Shown here: in pieces, positions 1 through 7,734 of the stretch
Layout of the letters: each line of letters starts with the position of its first letter
Numbering within the stretch: the stretch's first letter is position 1
Source: a virus
Virus record (IMG/VR): IMGVR_UViG_3300021961_000040
Span: 44,075-108,074 of that record
Reading direction: 5' to 3' (one strand)
DNA: 64,000 bases
Notes under the pieces: model-generated
The model's database searches: none
Seen by the model: the letters and a program-made list of their open reading frames with translations, nothing else
Told to the model about the DNA's origin: nothing
Position numbers and translations under genes: made by a program

Positions 1-17
1 ATTAAAGTGGCGTGGGT

Positions 18-368
18 ATGCTTAATTCTAATATTGTTTTCGGCGTCATGTTTGTCGTTACAGGTCATGTTCTCGCTTGGTATACACATAATCTACAGTT
101 TGTGTACGAGTATTGGAAAACTCGCCCCATACTTTCTAATATAATTTTTGGCATACCTTGCGGGTTTGCCTATTGGTATGCTACTAAGTTTTTTATGGCG
201 GTCACAGGTGAACTTTGGACTAGTAGATTTATTGCTTTTTCTTTGTCATATTTAACATTTCCTATTATGACGTGGTTTTATTTGGGTGAGTCAATGTTTA
301 CTCAAAAGACGCTAATTTGTACATTTTTGGCGTTTATGATTATATTAGTGCAATATATTTACAAATAA
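18..368 (+). CDS. small polytopic membrane protein
   Basis: About 116 residues, almost entirely hydrophobic, with roughly four membrane segments and short polar turns. The fold size resembles small DMT/EmrE-like transporters, but no diagnostic motif is visible, so the function is unknown. ATG at 18 is preferred over an in-frame GTG at 12. It ends one base before the tmRNA. Confidence 0.6.
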   Translation: MLNSNIVFGVMFVVTGHVLAWYTHNLQFVYEYWKTRPILSNIIFGIPCGFAYWYATKFFMAVTGELWTSRFIAFSLSYLTFPIMTWFYLGESMFTQKTLICTFLAFMIILVQYIYK

Positions 369-798
369 GGGCCTGACACGGTTTCGACGGGGTAGAATCA
401 AGGGAGAGTGCAAGCAGGAAAGATACATCCTTAAAAGTTCAAAAACAATAGTTGCAAACAACAACACACACTTCGACGCAGTCGCACTCGCGGCGTAATC
501 GGGTGGCCGCTTAAAGCCATCTATCCAATTTAAGCAAAACAACAGATAAGTTGTAAAAATCGAAATGGTTACCCAATATTGCTGCGGTGGTTAGACAGAC
601 AGGCTTAAATCGTACAATCTGGTGGCGCTTAGAAAGAAATTGCTAAGACAGTCAGATCAATATTGGTGGAGCGCAACAGGTCGGTAAGCGCAGGGAAAAC
701 CGACTATCTTTTCTAATTTGTGATAGTAAATTAGACAAGCTTGTGAATGACTCAAACTAAGACTGCTGCGGAAGCTGGTTCGACTCCAGCCAGGTCCA
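369..798 (+). ncRNA. ssrA: tmRNA (transfer-messenger RNA)
   Basis: The ends form a tRNA-like acceptor: GGGCCTG (369-375) pairs with CAGGTCC (791-797), followed by discriminator A798. The T-arm GCTGGTTCGACTCCAGC lies just upstream of the 3' end, and the 5' part has the typical ACGGTTTCGACGGGG block. The resume codon GCA at 454 opens a tag ORF to TAA at 496 encoding ANNNTHFDAVALAA, ending in the usual ALAA degradation signal. CCA is not encoded, so the 3' end needs a CCA-adding enzyme; one is encoded at 62998. It releases stalled ribosomes and tags products for proteolysis. Phage-encoded tmRNA is uncommon. Confidence 0.95.
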
Positions 799-863
799 CT
801 ATTTTTAATAAATTACTTATACAGGTGCATACTTAATAGCATGAGTGAAACGAAGAGGAGTCT

Positions 864-1754
864 ATGAGCGCAGAAACTTACAATAAAAACCAGTCTAGAA
901 GATTCGGATGGAAGCCTGACTGGTTCATACCTGATCATAAAGACTTTGATACAGTATTAACAGCTGCAATTAGAGAATTTCAGTCAGCACGAGGATTATC
1001 AGCAGACGGTATGTGCGGACCAGGAACCTATAGAATAATATTGTCCGAAAGAGAAGCTTTAGAAGCTGCACATAATTCAGAATGGATTACAGACAATTCT
1101 GATGTTCTATGGTGGGGCGACAAGCCTATCAAGATCGATTGGCCATCAGAAAAAGTTCACACCTTCAAGGATGCAGGTTTTCCCTATCCCATTAGTAAAG
1201 GTCTGACAAAATATAACAGCCAAAGAGATATCAAGTCTTTTGTAACGCATTGGGATGTATGCCTTAACAGCATGTCTTGCGCAAAAGTCCTTGCTAAAAG
1301 AAACGTATCAGTTCACTTTTGTATTGACAACGACGGCACAATTATTCAGCTTCATGACTTGAATGATGCATGCTGGCACGCCGGAAACTCTAAGGTCAAT
1401 AGCACGGGAGTCGGTGTAGAGATTGCAAATGCTTTTTACTTAAAGCATCAAAGCTGGTATAAAAGAAATGGATTTGGAGAAAGGCCAATCATGAGCGGCG
1501 CTCTTGCACAAAATAGAAAAGTAGAAGACTTTACTTGGTTCTACCCGGTTCAAATAGAAGCTCTCAAAGCTCTTTACAAAGCAATGCACGAAGGGTGCGG
1601 TATTCCTCTAGAAGCACCTGCAGAAAAATGGGCTTATGACTCTCATGCTGCTAGCGGGAGATTTAAAGGATTTATGAACCATTTTCACTGCAGTGAGAAA
1701 AAGATTGATTGCGCAGGTCTAGATATAGAAGAGATACTAAAGGAAATTAAATGA
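864..1754 (+). CDS. endolysin: N-acetylmuramoyl-L-alanine amidase with peptidoglycan-binding domain
   Basis: 296 residues. Residues 28-62 fit a PG_binding_1 domain (AIREFQSARGL, DGMCGPGTY). Residues 125-283 fit the Amidase_2/PGRP family: first zinc ligand in FVTHWDV (H129), the HFCIDNDGTI strand, WHAG (H172), GVGVEIAN, and a C-terminal His/Asp-Cys pair. It would cleave the MurNAc-L-Ala bond during lysis or DNA entry. A GAGGAG ribosome site precedes ATG 864. No signal peptide, so holin-dependent release is expected. The LysM gene at 1751 overlaps its stop by 4 bases. Confidence 0.9.
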   Translation: MSAETYNKNQSRRFGWKPDWFIPDHKDFDTVLTAAIREFQSARGLSADGMCGPGTYRIILSEREALEAAHNSEWITDNSDVLWWGDKPIKIDWPSEKVHTFKDAGFPYPISKGLTKYNSQRDIKSFVTHWDVCLNSMSCAKVLAKRNVSVHFCIDNDGTIIQLHDLNDACWHAGNSKVNSTGVGVEIANAFYLKHQSWYKRNGFGERPIMSGALAQNRKVEDFTWFYPVQIEALKALYKAMHEGCGIPLEAPAEKWAYDSHAASGRFKGFMNHFHCSEKKIDCAGLDIEEILKEIK

Positions 1755-2044
1755 AAATCACACGTAAAGAATTAAGAAGATTAATAGTAGAAACTGTTTT
1801 AAATGAAGACACAGTCAAGATGCATACAGTTAAAAAAGGAGAGACACTTTCTCAAATATACAGCAGACACATGGGTGTATCGTTATCATCAGATCAGATT
1901 AATCAACTAGTACAAATGCAAAACGACAGAGTCGACGCCGGAGACAGTGGGTTGACAAGAATAGAATCAGCTGATAGTGTCAAAGCAGGAGACAAAATTC
2001 TTTTGCCGGGTGAACAGACATCAATTGCTATAGGGGCAATGTAA
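1751..2044 (+). CDS. LysM protein with KITR-type N-terminal peptide
   Basis: 97 residues. Residues 1-20 are the shared amphipathic peptide (MKITRKELRRLIVET, then VLNE). Residues 25-80 fit a LysM domain (HTVKKGETLSQI ... VKAGDKILLP), which binds peptidoglycan glycans. There is no secretion signal. If the peptide is a capsid-targeting sequence, the mature protein would be the LysM domain delivered from the particle (inference). ATGA overlaps on both sides indicate translational coupling. Confidence 0.8.
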   Translation: MKITRKELRRLIVETVLNEDTVKMHTVKKGETLSQIYSRHMGVSLSSDQINQLVQMQNDRVDAGDSGLTRIESADSVKAGDKILLPGEQTSIAIGAM

Positions 2045-2583
2045 TGAAAATAAACAGAAGACAACTTCGTAAAATTATAAATGAGTTTCTTGATACGTCA
2101 AGGCCCATGATTGACCAACCCATTCCTGACCTCAAAGATTTGTCAAATACCTCAGTGTACGATCAACTTACAAACTCAGAGCGTGCAGCTTTTGTTTCCG
2201 CAATGGGAGTTGCAGGAGATGCAGGAGTTCCTGGAACCAGTCAAGAACTAAACGAAGGAGATATGATTCCGTTTCGTCAGCGTCAAAGAGCACTTCCAGA
2301 TTTAGATGGTGATATAACACCTGACGATTTAAGAGCTGCCGGGCTGGCGCCTGTTCACCACTTGCCTCCGACACCGGAGGAAGAAGAAAATCTTCAAAGA
2401 AAGCTGACCACTGCTAGACTGTCTAATCTTCCTGATGATGACGATCTAGATGAAATGATTGAATTGCTTGCACAACGATATGAAAAAGAAAAAAGACGCG
2501 CCGAAGATCTTGCATCGCAAGGAGTTGATGTATTACCTTCAAGATTCATGAGAGATGCCGACGCTGATTATGATGACTATTAA
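2044..2583 (+). CDS. hypothetical acidic protein with KITR-type N-terminal peptide
   Basis: 179 residues starting MKINRRQLRKIINEF, the shared peptide. The rest is Asp/Glu/Pro-rich and probably largely disordered or helical (DDDDLDEMIELLAQRYEKEKRRAEDL). No known domain recognised. Third gene of the 864-2583 operon. Its acidic composition would suit a head-internal protein, but that is inference. Confidence 0.7.
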   Translation: MKINRRQLRKIINEFLDTSRPMIDQPIPDLKDLSNTSVYDQLTNSERAAFVSAMGVAGDAGVPGTSQELNEGDMIPFRQRQRALPDLDGDITPDDLRAAGLAPVHHLPPTPEEEENLQRKLTTARLSNLPDDDDLDEMIELLAQRYEKEKRRAEDLASQGVDVLPSRFMRDADADYDDY

Positions 2584-2601
2584 AATTAAGTCAAAATAAA
2601 A

Positions 2602-2630
2602 GTGTACACTCTAAAAATCGTGTCTATGTT
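2602..2630 (+). promoter_or_regulatory. phage promoter, weak match
   Basis: GTGTAC at 2602-2607 and TATGTT at 2625-2630 with the 17-base spacing seen at other copies; drives hsp20 at 2693. Confidence 0.45.
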
Positions 2631-2692
2631 ATATTTGCGACGCCTAATGGGTCGCAAAATACTATCAAACTTGCTTAAATAAGGAGGACGAT

Positions 2693-3121
2693 ATGACACG
2701 TTTGATGATGAGAACCACACCTGCAATTATGAGCAGCAGAGCTTTTGACCAGTTTTTTGAAGGCTTTTTTGCAGAACCCGACCACTGGGTCAAGAATTCA
2801 ACAGAAGGATATCCACTGACAGATATTTGGCGTGAAGACGATGACACCCAAGTCATTCAGATGGCACTCGCAGGTTTTGCGCGAGATAGCTTAAGCGTCG
2901 AAACTGACAAAAACCGTATCACCATCTCTTCTGCCAAAACAGACGAAGATGACAAGCGGAGCGCAAGACGCATCGCGCGTCGAGCTTTTACCAAGACCTT
3001 TGTTGATCACCAGAATCAGTTGGATATGTCAAAGGCAGAAGCCGATTTTACAGATGGTTTACTTACTGTACGAATCCCACCCGTAATTAAATCTAAAAAG
3101 ACAACAATTAAAATCAAGTAA
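2693..3121 (+). CDS. small heat-shock protein, Hsp20 family
   Basis: 142 residues with an alpha-crystallin domain around residues 40-135: PLTDIWREDDDTQVIQMALAG opening strands, DSLSVETDKNRITISS, and the late FTDGLLTVRIP strand followed by a basic tail, like IbpA. It would be an ATP-independent holdase. T4-like cyanophages also carry Hsp20. Strong AAGGAGG site before ATG. Confidence 0.9.
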   Translation: MTRLMMRTTPAIMSSRAFDQFFEGFFAEPDHWVKNSTEGYPLTDIWREDDDTQVIQMALAGFARDSLSVETDKNRITISSAKTDEDDKRSARRIARRAFTKTFVDHQNQLDMSKAEADFTDGLLTVRIPPVIKSKKTTIKIK

Positions 3122-3172
3122 TTGTTAAGAATTTGAACTCCTCGCTGTATAGTTATAGTGAGGAGTTTTTGT

Positions 3173-3814
3173 ATGCGTATAACTAGGAAAAATCTTAGAA
3201 AAATAATATTAGAAAATATTAGAGAGGCTATAGACTTACAAGCATTGCAATCCGCTACAAATTTTATATATCGATCAAATGAAATTGAAGAATACATTGA
3301 CGATCCTAAAGAAATATTTAGTGCGCTTGAAGGTGTTGTGCAAGGATATCCAGCAAGCTACGTTACAAGAAGTGCAAATATAAAAGCACAAATTCTTGGA
3401 ATTCAAGCAACAACAACGTTTGAGGATAGAAAAGGCGCTACACTCGCAGAGGCTTTAGAGGTACATAGAGCGATGGGTGCTGATGTTTTAGACTCTGGCG
3501 TTCCAGGAATGCTTAGAGATAATGATGCGAGATCTGCAGGAGGAACCATTTATGTTTCTCCTGAGTTTGTAGCCGAAGCTATGTCATGGTGGGAATCTAG
3601 TGATTTTGGAACGCCTTTTGAAAGGCACGCTGTCTATGAGTTAATTCATCCATTTTCAGACGGAAACGGCCGGAGTGGCAGAATACTGCTGTTGTCAAAT
3701 ATGAATTACAACTATGCTGCCGCCAACGGAATGATTGGAGAAGGTTATTTTGATAGATTAGATATGTTTAATGATCAATATCAAAATTACTTTGCAGAAA
3801 GAGGTTGGCTGTGA
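3173..3814 (+). CDS. Fic-domain protein with KITR-type N-terminal peptide
   Basis: About 213 residues. Residues 1-19 are the shared peptide (MRITRKNLRKIILENIREA). The Fic core is HPFSDGNGRSGR at 159-170, matching HPFx(D/E)GNGRxxR, so AMPylation or a related nucleotidyl transfer from ATP is expected. SNEIEE at 35-40 resembles the inhibitory (S/T)xxxE(G/N) helix but ends in E. ATG 3173 is chosen over GTG 3158 because GAGGAG lies just before it and the peptide starts there. Possibly an effector injected with the DNA (inference). Confidence 0.88.
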   Translation: MRITRKNLRKIILENIREAIDLQALQSATNFIYRSNEIEEYIDDPKEIFSALEGVVQGYPASYVTRSANIKAQILGIQATTTFEDRKGATLAEALEVHRAMGADVLDSGVPGMLRDNDARSAGGTIYVSPEFVAEAMSWWESSDFGTPFERHAVYELIHPFSDGNGRSGRILLLSNMNYNYAAANGMIGEGYFDRLDMFNDQYQNYFAERGWL

Positions 3815-4392
3815 GAATTACAAAGGAACACCTAAAAAAGATTATTAGAGAAGAAGTTCTTTTTTCAGAAGGTCTGCGTTATCACCTGAGAGAAGGCGTT
3901 TCTTTATCAGAATCTGTATACAGACCCGGGTCTAAAGCATTTTTTGATCTTATAAATGAAGCGCGCGCAAGATGTCTTGCGCACGAGATAACGCTATCTG
4001 AAACTGACATGGAGCTTATTAACAGTGATCTAGGCAAGTGGGGATTATATGAGGGCTGTGAAGTGGCACTTGACTTTCCTCTCACAGAAGAAGCAGATGT
4101 CATGCTTGAAGCAGAATATCGTGGTCGCAAAGTTAAACTTAATAATCCATCCCGAGGTGGAACAAAAAAATTCTATGTCTATGTTAAAAACCCCAAAACA
4201 GGCAAGGTAATGAAAGTTGCATTTGGCGCGAAAGGTATGTCAACAGGTCTTCGAGATCCAAAGCGCAGAAAGTCATTTAAGGATAGGCACAATTGTGAAG
4301 ACAAGAACGACAAGACGAAAGCAGGTTATTGGTCTTGTAGAATCGGTAGATATCCAAAAGTGACAGGGGCACCCTATGTCACATGGTGGTAA
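3811..4392 (+). CDS. conserved phage protein of unknown function with KITR-type peptide
   Basis: Starts at GTG 3811 inside the fic stop (GTGA), giving MRITKEHLKKIIREEV and then LFSEG. The C-terminal ~70 residues (FYVYVKNPKTGKVMKV, DPKRRKSFKDRHNC, KTKAGYWSCRIGRYP) look like a small basic Cys-containing domain that I recall in many marine phage proteins, function unknown. A middle linker joins the two. Possibly packaged (inference). Confidence 0.75.
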   Translation: MRITKEHLKKIIREEVLFSEGLRYHLREGVSLSESVYRPGSKAFFDLINEARARCLAHEITLSETDMELINSDLGKWGLYEGCEVALDFPLTEEADVMLEAEYRGRKVKLNNPSRGGTKKFYVYVKNPKTGKVMKVAFGAKGMSTGLRDPKRRKSFKDRHNCEDKNDKTKAGYWSCRIGRYPKVTGAPYVTWW

Positions 4393-4657
4393 AAAACCTT
4401 ATTGGGATAAACAGCTAGATGAAAACTCTTTTTTAAGAACGTTTTCTCTCAATTGCGACTCGTCAGAGCTTGAGTGGCATCGAGATGTGCAGAATCGTCA
4501 AGTCGAAGTTATCTCAGGTAAAGATTGGAAGTTTCAATACGATAATTGTTTACCAGAAACGATAAAACCTGGCGATAAAATTATAGTTGAAAAGAACGAG
4601 TGGCATAGAATAATTAAAGGTAGTACAGATTTAATTTTGTTGGTACACGAAAAATGA
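4376..4657 (+). CDS. cupin-like protein
   Basis: 93 residues, single-domain cupin: WHRDVQNRQVEVISG gives the first motif and PGDKIIVEKNEWHRIIKG the second, with metal-binding His. The small-molecule or enzymatic role is not predictable. Overlaps the previous gene by 17 bases and the next by 4. Confidence 0.75.
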   Translation: MSHGGKKPYWDKQLDENSFLRTFSLNCDSSELEWHRDVQNRQVEVISGKDWKFQYDNCLPETIKPGDKIIVEKNEWHRIIKGSTDLILLVHEK

Positions 4658-4866
4658 GATTGATAGAAAAATTTTTAGAGCATCCAAGAGAACAGGGTGA
4701 AACATATCTTGAGCACCTTTACCACGCCCTTAGGTGTGGTTTGCTTTTAAGCATTGCAAGTATTGCATGCATTATTCACTCCTTTATTCCTTTTATATTT
4801 AAGAATACTGCGACAGGTATTATGCGCAACATTCTTTACCAAAGGTGTAAAGAAGAAAAAAATTAA
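4654..4866 (+). CDS. DUF6356-like small membrane protein
   Basis: 70 residues: EHPREQGETYLEHLYHA is followed by two hydrophobic segments (GLLLSIASIACIIHSFIPF). This fits the proteobacterial DUF6356 pattern of E-H-P...GETY-EH. Function unknown. Confidence 0.65.
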   Translation: MRLIEKFLEHPREQGETYLEHLYHALRCGLLLSIASIACIIHSFIPFIFKNTATGIMRNILYQRCKEEKN

Positions 4867-4893
4867 GTACAATACGCATAAACTGGAAAGTCC

Positions 4894-5235
4894 ATGAAAA
4901 AATTATTAATTGAAGAAAAATTTAAAAAAGCTAGACAGATTTTAGAAAAGAAAAAAGTTATGCAGCTTGAAATAGGCACTGATGAATATACAAGTGTTCT
5001 TGAAAGAATTATTAGCGATTTAAAAAATGTCAAAAGCTCTCTTCGGACTAGATCGAGAGAGGGTGCTGTACATAGAAAAGAGGCGGGTAGAATACAGGCA
5101 GCAATAAATGCAATGAAATACCTGAGCAACAAAAGCAGAAGAATGATTAATAGTTCAACACTGAAGGAAGAAAAAATCGACCGTGAGACGTTTACTCGTT
5201 CAGACGTCAAAAACTTTTTAAAAACTTTTAAATAG
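4894..5235 (+). CDS. hypothetical basic helical protein
   Basis: 113 residues, Lys/Arg/Glu-rich and almost entirely helical. No family recognised. Lies between the membrane gene and the RNase H-like gene, same direction. Confidence 0.6.
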   Translation: MKKLLIEEKFKKARQILEKKKVMQLEIGTDEYTSVLERIISDLKNVKSSLRTRSREGAVHRKEAGRIQAAINAMKYLSNKSRRMINSSTLKEEKIDRETFTRSDVKNFLKTFK

Positions 5236-5243
5236 GATTTTTT

Positions 5244-5726
5244 ATGATCTTGCTATCAAATAAACCGCTTTGGGTATGTCCGGGTGGAAACCAGCTGAAT
5301 AGTGAAGACTTTGCAAAAGAAGCTAAAAGCTTAATTGCTAGAGGATCTAATGTTTATGTCGGTACAGACTCTATGATCCGAGGAGAAAATTGTATATTTG
5401 TAACGGTTATTGCTTTTCACAGCAACGAAGGAAAAATAGCTAAGTACTATTATAAAAAATTTAAGATAATAAACAAAGAATACATGAATCTTAAAAATAA
5501 AATAAACGAAGAAGTTAACCTATCAGTTCAAGCCGCTCAAAAAATAAATGAACTTTCACCTAAGACGCCTATCGAACTACATGTAGACATCGGAAGAAAT
5601 AAAGAAAACAAGACCAGAATGATGTTGTCTTCTGTATCAGGTTGGGTAACTGGCATGGGTTATGATTTGAAAGTAAAACCTGATTCTTGGGCTTCGTCGT
5701 CCATCGCAGATAATCATACAAAGTAA
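5244..5726 (+). CDS. RNase H-like protein, DUF458/YkuK family
   Basis: 160 residues. VYVGTDSM near the N-terminus, IELHVDIGRNKENKT and VKPDSWASSSIADNHTK near the C-terminus match the DUF458 family. Conserved Asp residues fit a two-metal RNase H-like site. The substrate is unknown. Confidence 0.8.
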   Translation: MILLSNKPLWVCPGGNQLNSEDFAKEAKSLIARGSNVYVGTDSMIRGENCIFVTVIAFHSNEGKIAKYYYKKFKIINKEYMNLKNKINEEVNLSVQAAQKINELSPKTPIELHVDIGRNKENKTRMMLSSVSGWVTGMGYDLKVKPDSWASSSIADNHTK

Positions 5727-5744
5727 ATATAAGGAGGACCGTCA

Positions 5745-6065
5745 ATGTTTGGTCATTCACCTAGATCTACAATCGAAGAGCTAGTTCAAGAATCTATGCT
5801 TGGGATCATCAAAAGCAAAACAGGAATTAAAAAGTCAGATCAGATTAAATGCTTAGAGTTTATTACTACTTTTAAAAAAGACGAAGAGGGCGTTATTAGA
5901 ATTAATTCCATCTACCTTAAGTACAGAATGAAAGCTGGATACTCTAGAATATCATTAAAAGAAATAAAATTTAGCGGAGCGACAAGTAGTGAATTTGTAA
6001 CTTATTTGCGCCACTGCGGAGCAAGACAAACCACAGACAAAATAGGTTTTCTAGAAAGAATTTAG
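5745..6065 (+). CDS. hypothetical protein
   Basis: 106 residues with a strong TAAGGAGG site. The N-terminus is helical (TIEELVQESMLGIIKSKTG), the rest mixed. No family recognised. Last gene of this operon. Confidence 0.6.
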   Translation: MFGHSPRSTIEELVQESMLGIIKSKTGIKKSDQIKCLEFITTFKKDEEGVIRINSIYLKYRMKAGYSRISLKEIKFSGATSSEFVTYLRHCGARQTTDKIGFLERI

Positions 6066-6066
6066 T

Positions 6067-6095
6067 GTGTAAATCTTACTTATGTAAACTATAAT
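6067..6095 (+). promoter_or_regulatory. phage promoter
   Basis: GTGTAA 6067-6072, 17 bases, TATAAT 6090-6095, just after the 6065 stop; drives the helicase at 6118. Confidence 0.8.
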
Positions 6096-6117
6096 AGTGT
6101 AGCATAGGAGATTCACT

Positions 6118-7734
6118 TTGGATATTAGTAAACATTTTCCGTATCCTGTTCCACGCCCAGAACAGGAGCAGGCAATCGAAGCTGCACTTAAAGCTTTCTT
6201 AAAAAATGACAAGAAGTTTTTTATTCTTGAAGCAGGTACAGGTGTCGGAAAATCGGCGATCGGTTTAACACTGGCTCGTATCTTAAACGAACAGCTTTCA
6301 CATTCTGAAGAGTTTGCAAGAGGATCCTATTTCCTGACAACTCAGCGAGTTCTTCAAGAGCAGTACGAAAATGACTTCGGACATCCGAACGGAAAGATGA
6401 CGTCAGTTTACTCTTCTAAAAACTATCAGTGCGAGTATCACAAGAAAAATGACTGTCGCACTAGTCAACAGATGCTTAGAACAGAAGATAAGTCTTCGAG
6501 ATTTTTTAAGAAGTGCACTGCTGATTGTCTTTACAAGCGTGAGAAAAAGCTCTTTCTGGAATCTCCAGAATCAGTAACAAACTTTCCTTACTTTATTATG
6601 GAGTCAACTTATTCTGGAAAGATTACTCCTCGCAACTTTTTAGTTGTTGATGAGGCTCACAATGCTGAGTCTGTTCTTACAAATTTTGTTGAGATTTCTG
6701 TAAGTCAGTACTTTTGTGATAAGGTCGTCAAATGCAACTGGCCTGAAAAGATCACGCCTGTTGCTTTCTACAAGTGGCTTCGTGATGTTTATAATCCAAA
6801 ACTTCAGAAGCAAATTCTTTACTTTGAACAGCAGCTAGAAAATCTTGGTCTAAAATCTCGTGTAAAAGATTTGGCTTCAATTGCATTGAAGTATGACATG
6901 CTTAAGTCGCATTCGAATAAGCTCACTCTTTTCTTAGAAGATTACTCTCCAGACAATTGGGTTATGGAAGTGGGCGAGACCGAAAAGCGTGGCTATGTTC
7001 GTGTAACTTATCGCGCCATTGATGTGTCGAAGTATGCTGAGACTTATCTTTTCCGAATGGGTCGAAAGGTCCTGCTCATGTCTGCAACAATTCTTAACGC
7101 GAAAGGTTTTACTAAGTCAATGGGTATTTCTGAAGACGACTATGATTCAATTAGCATCGCGTCACCCTTTCCTGTGGAAAATCGTCCCATTATTCATGCC
7201 AATATTGGAAGTTTTAGTGCCAAGGTAATTGATTTTACTCTACCGAGAGCTAAAGACGCTGTCAAGGCAATTTTGGCAGAACACGAAGATGTCAAAGGTG
7301 TGATCCACTGTCATACTTATAAAATTGCTAATTATCTAAAGAAAGAGCTTCGATCGAAACGAATTCTTACACATAATAGCGATAATCGAGATGAGATTCT
7401 GCACAAACATATCACGTCCAAAGAGCCTACTGTTCTTTTAACACCTTCAATGACAGAAGGCGTGGACTTAAAAGGCGATGCTTCTCGATTCCAGATTATT
7501 GTCAAGGTGCCCTATCCTTATCTTGGTGATCCAATTATCAGAAAGCGAATGAACAAGAACGAAAAGTGGTATCCTATGCAAACTGCAATGACGATTGTTC
7601 AGGCATACGGCAGAAGTGTTAGATCAATGGACGACAATGCCGTTACTTATATTCTTGACAGTGACTGGAAACATTTTTACAGCCAGAACAAAGATGTATT
7701 CCCAGCTGGTTTTCATGAGTGCTTAGTTAAGTAA
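6118..7734 (+). CDS. DinG/XPD-like superfamily 2 helicase with Fe-S cysteines
   Basis: 538 residues from a TTG start with a GGAG site. Walker A EAGTGVGKS at ~38-46, four Cys in the Fe-S position (C104, C113, C133, C137), DEAH at 178-181, MSATIL, SMTEGVDLKG, and motif VI QAYGRSVRSMDD. This is the XPD/DinG 5'-3' DNA helicase layout. It would serve replication, repair or R-loop removal. Shorter than E. coli DinG (716), with no extra domains. Confidence 0.9.
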   Translation: MDISKHFPYPVPRPEQEQAIEAALKAFLKNDKKFFILEAGTGVGKSAIGLTLARILNEQLSHSEEFARGSYFLTTQRVLQEQYENDFGHPNGKMTSVYSSKNYQCEYHKKNDCRTSQQMLRTEDKSSRFFKKCTADCLYKREKKLFLESPESVTNFPYFIMESTYSGKITPRNFLVVDEAHNAESVLTNFVEISVSQYFCDKVVKCNWPEKITPVAFYKWLRDVYNPKLQKQILYFEQQLENLGLKSRVKDLASIALKYDMLKSHSNKLTLFLEDYSPDNWVMEVGETEKRGYVRVTYRAIDVSKYAETYLFRMGRKVLLMSATILNAKGFTKSMGISEDDYDSISIASPFPVENRPIIHANIGSFSAKVIDFTLPRAKDAVKAILAEHEDVKGVIHCHTYKIANYLKKELRSKRILTHNSDNRDEILHKHITSKEPTVLLTPSMTEGVDLKGDASRFQIIVKVPYPYLGDPIIRKRMNKNEKWYPMQTAMTIVQAYGRSVRSMDDNAVTYILDSDWKHFYSQNKDVFPAGFHECLVK

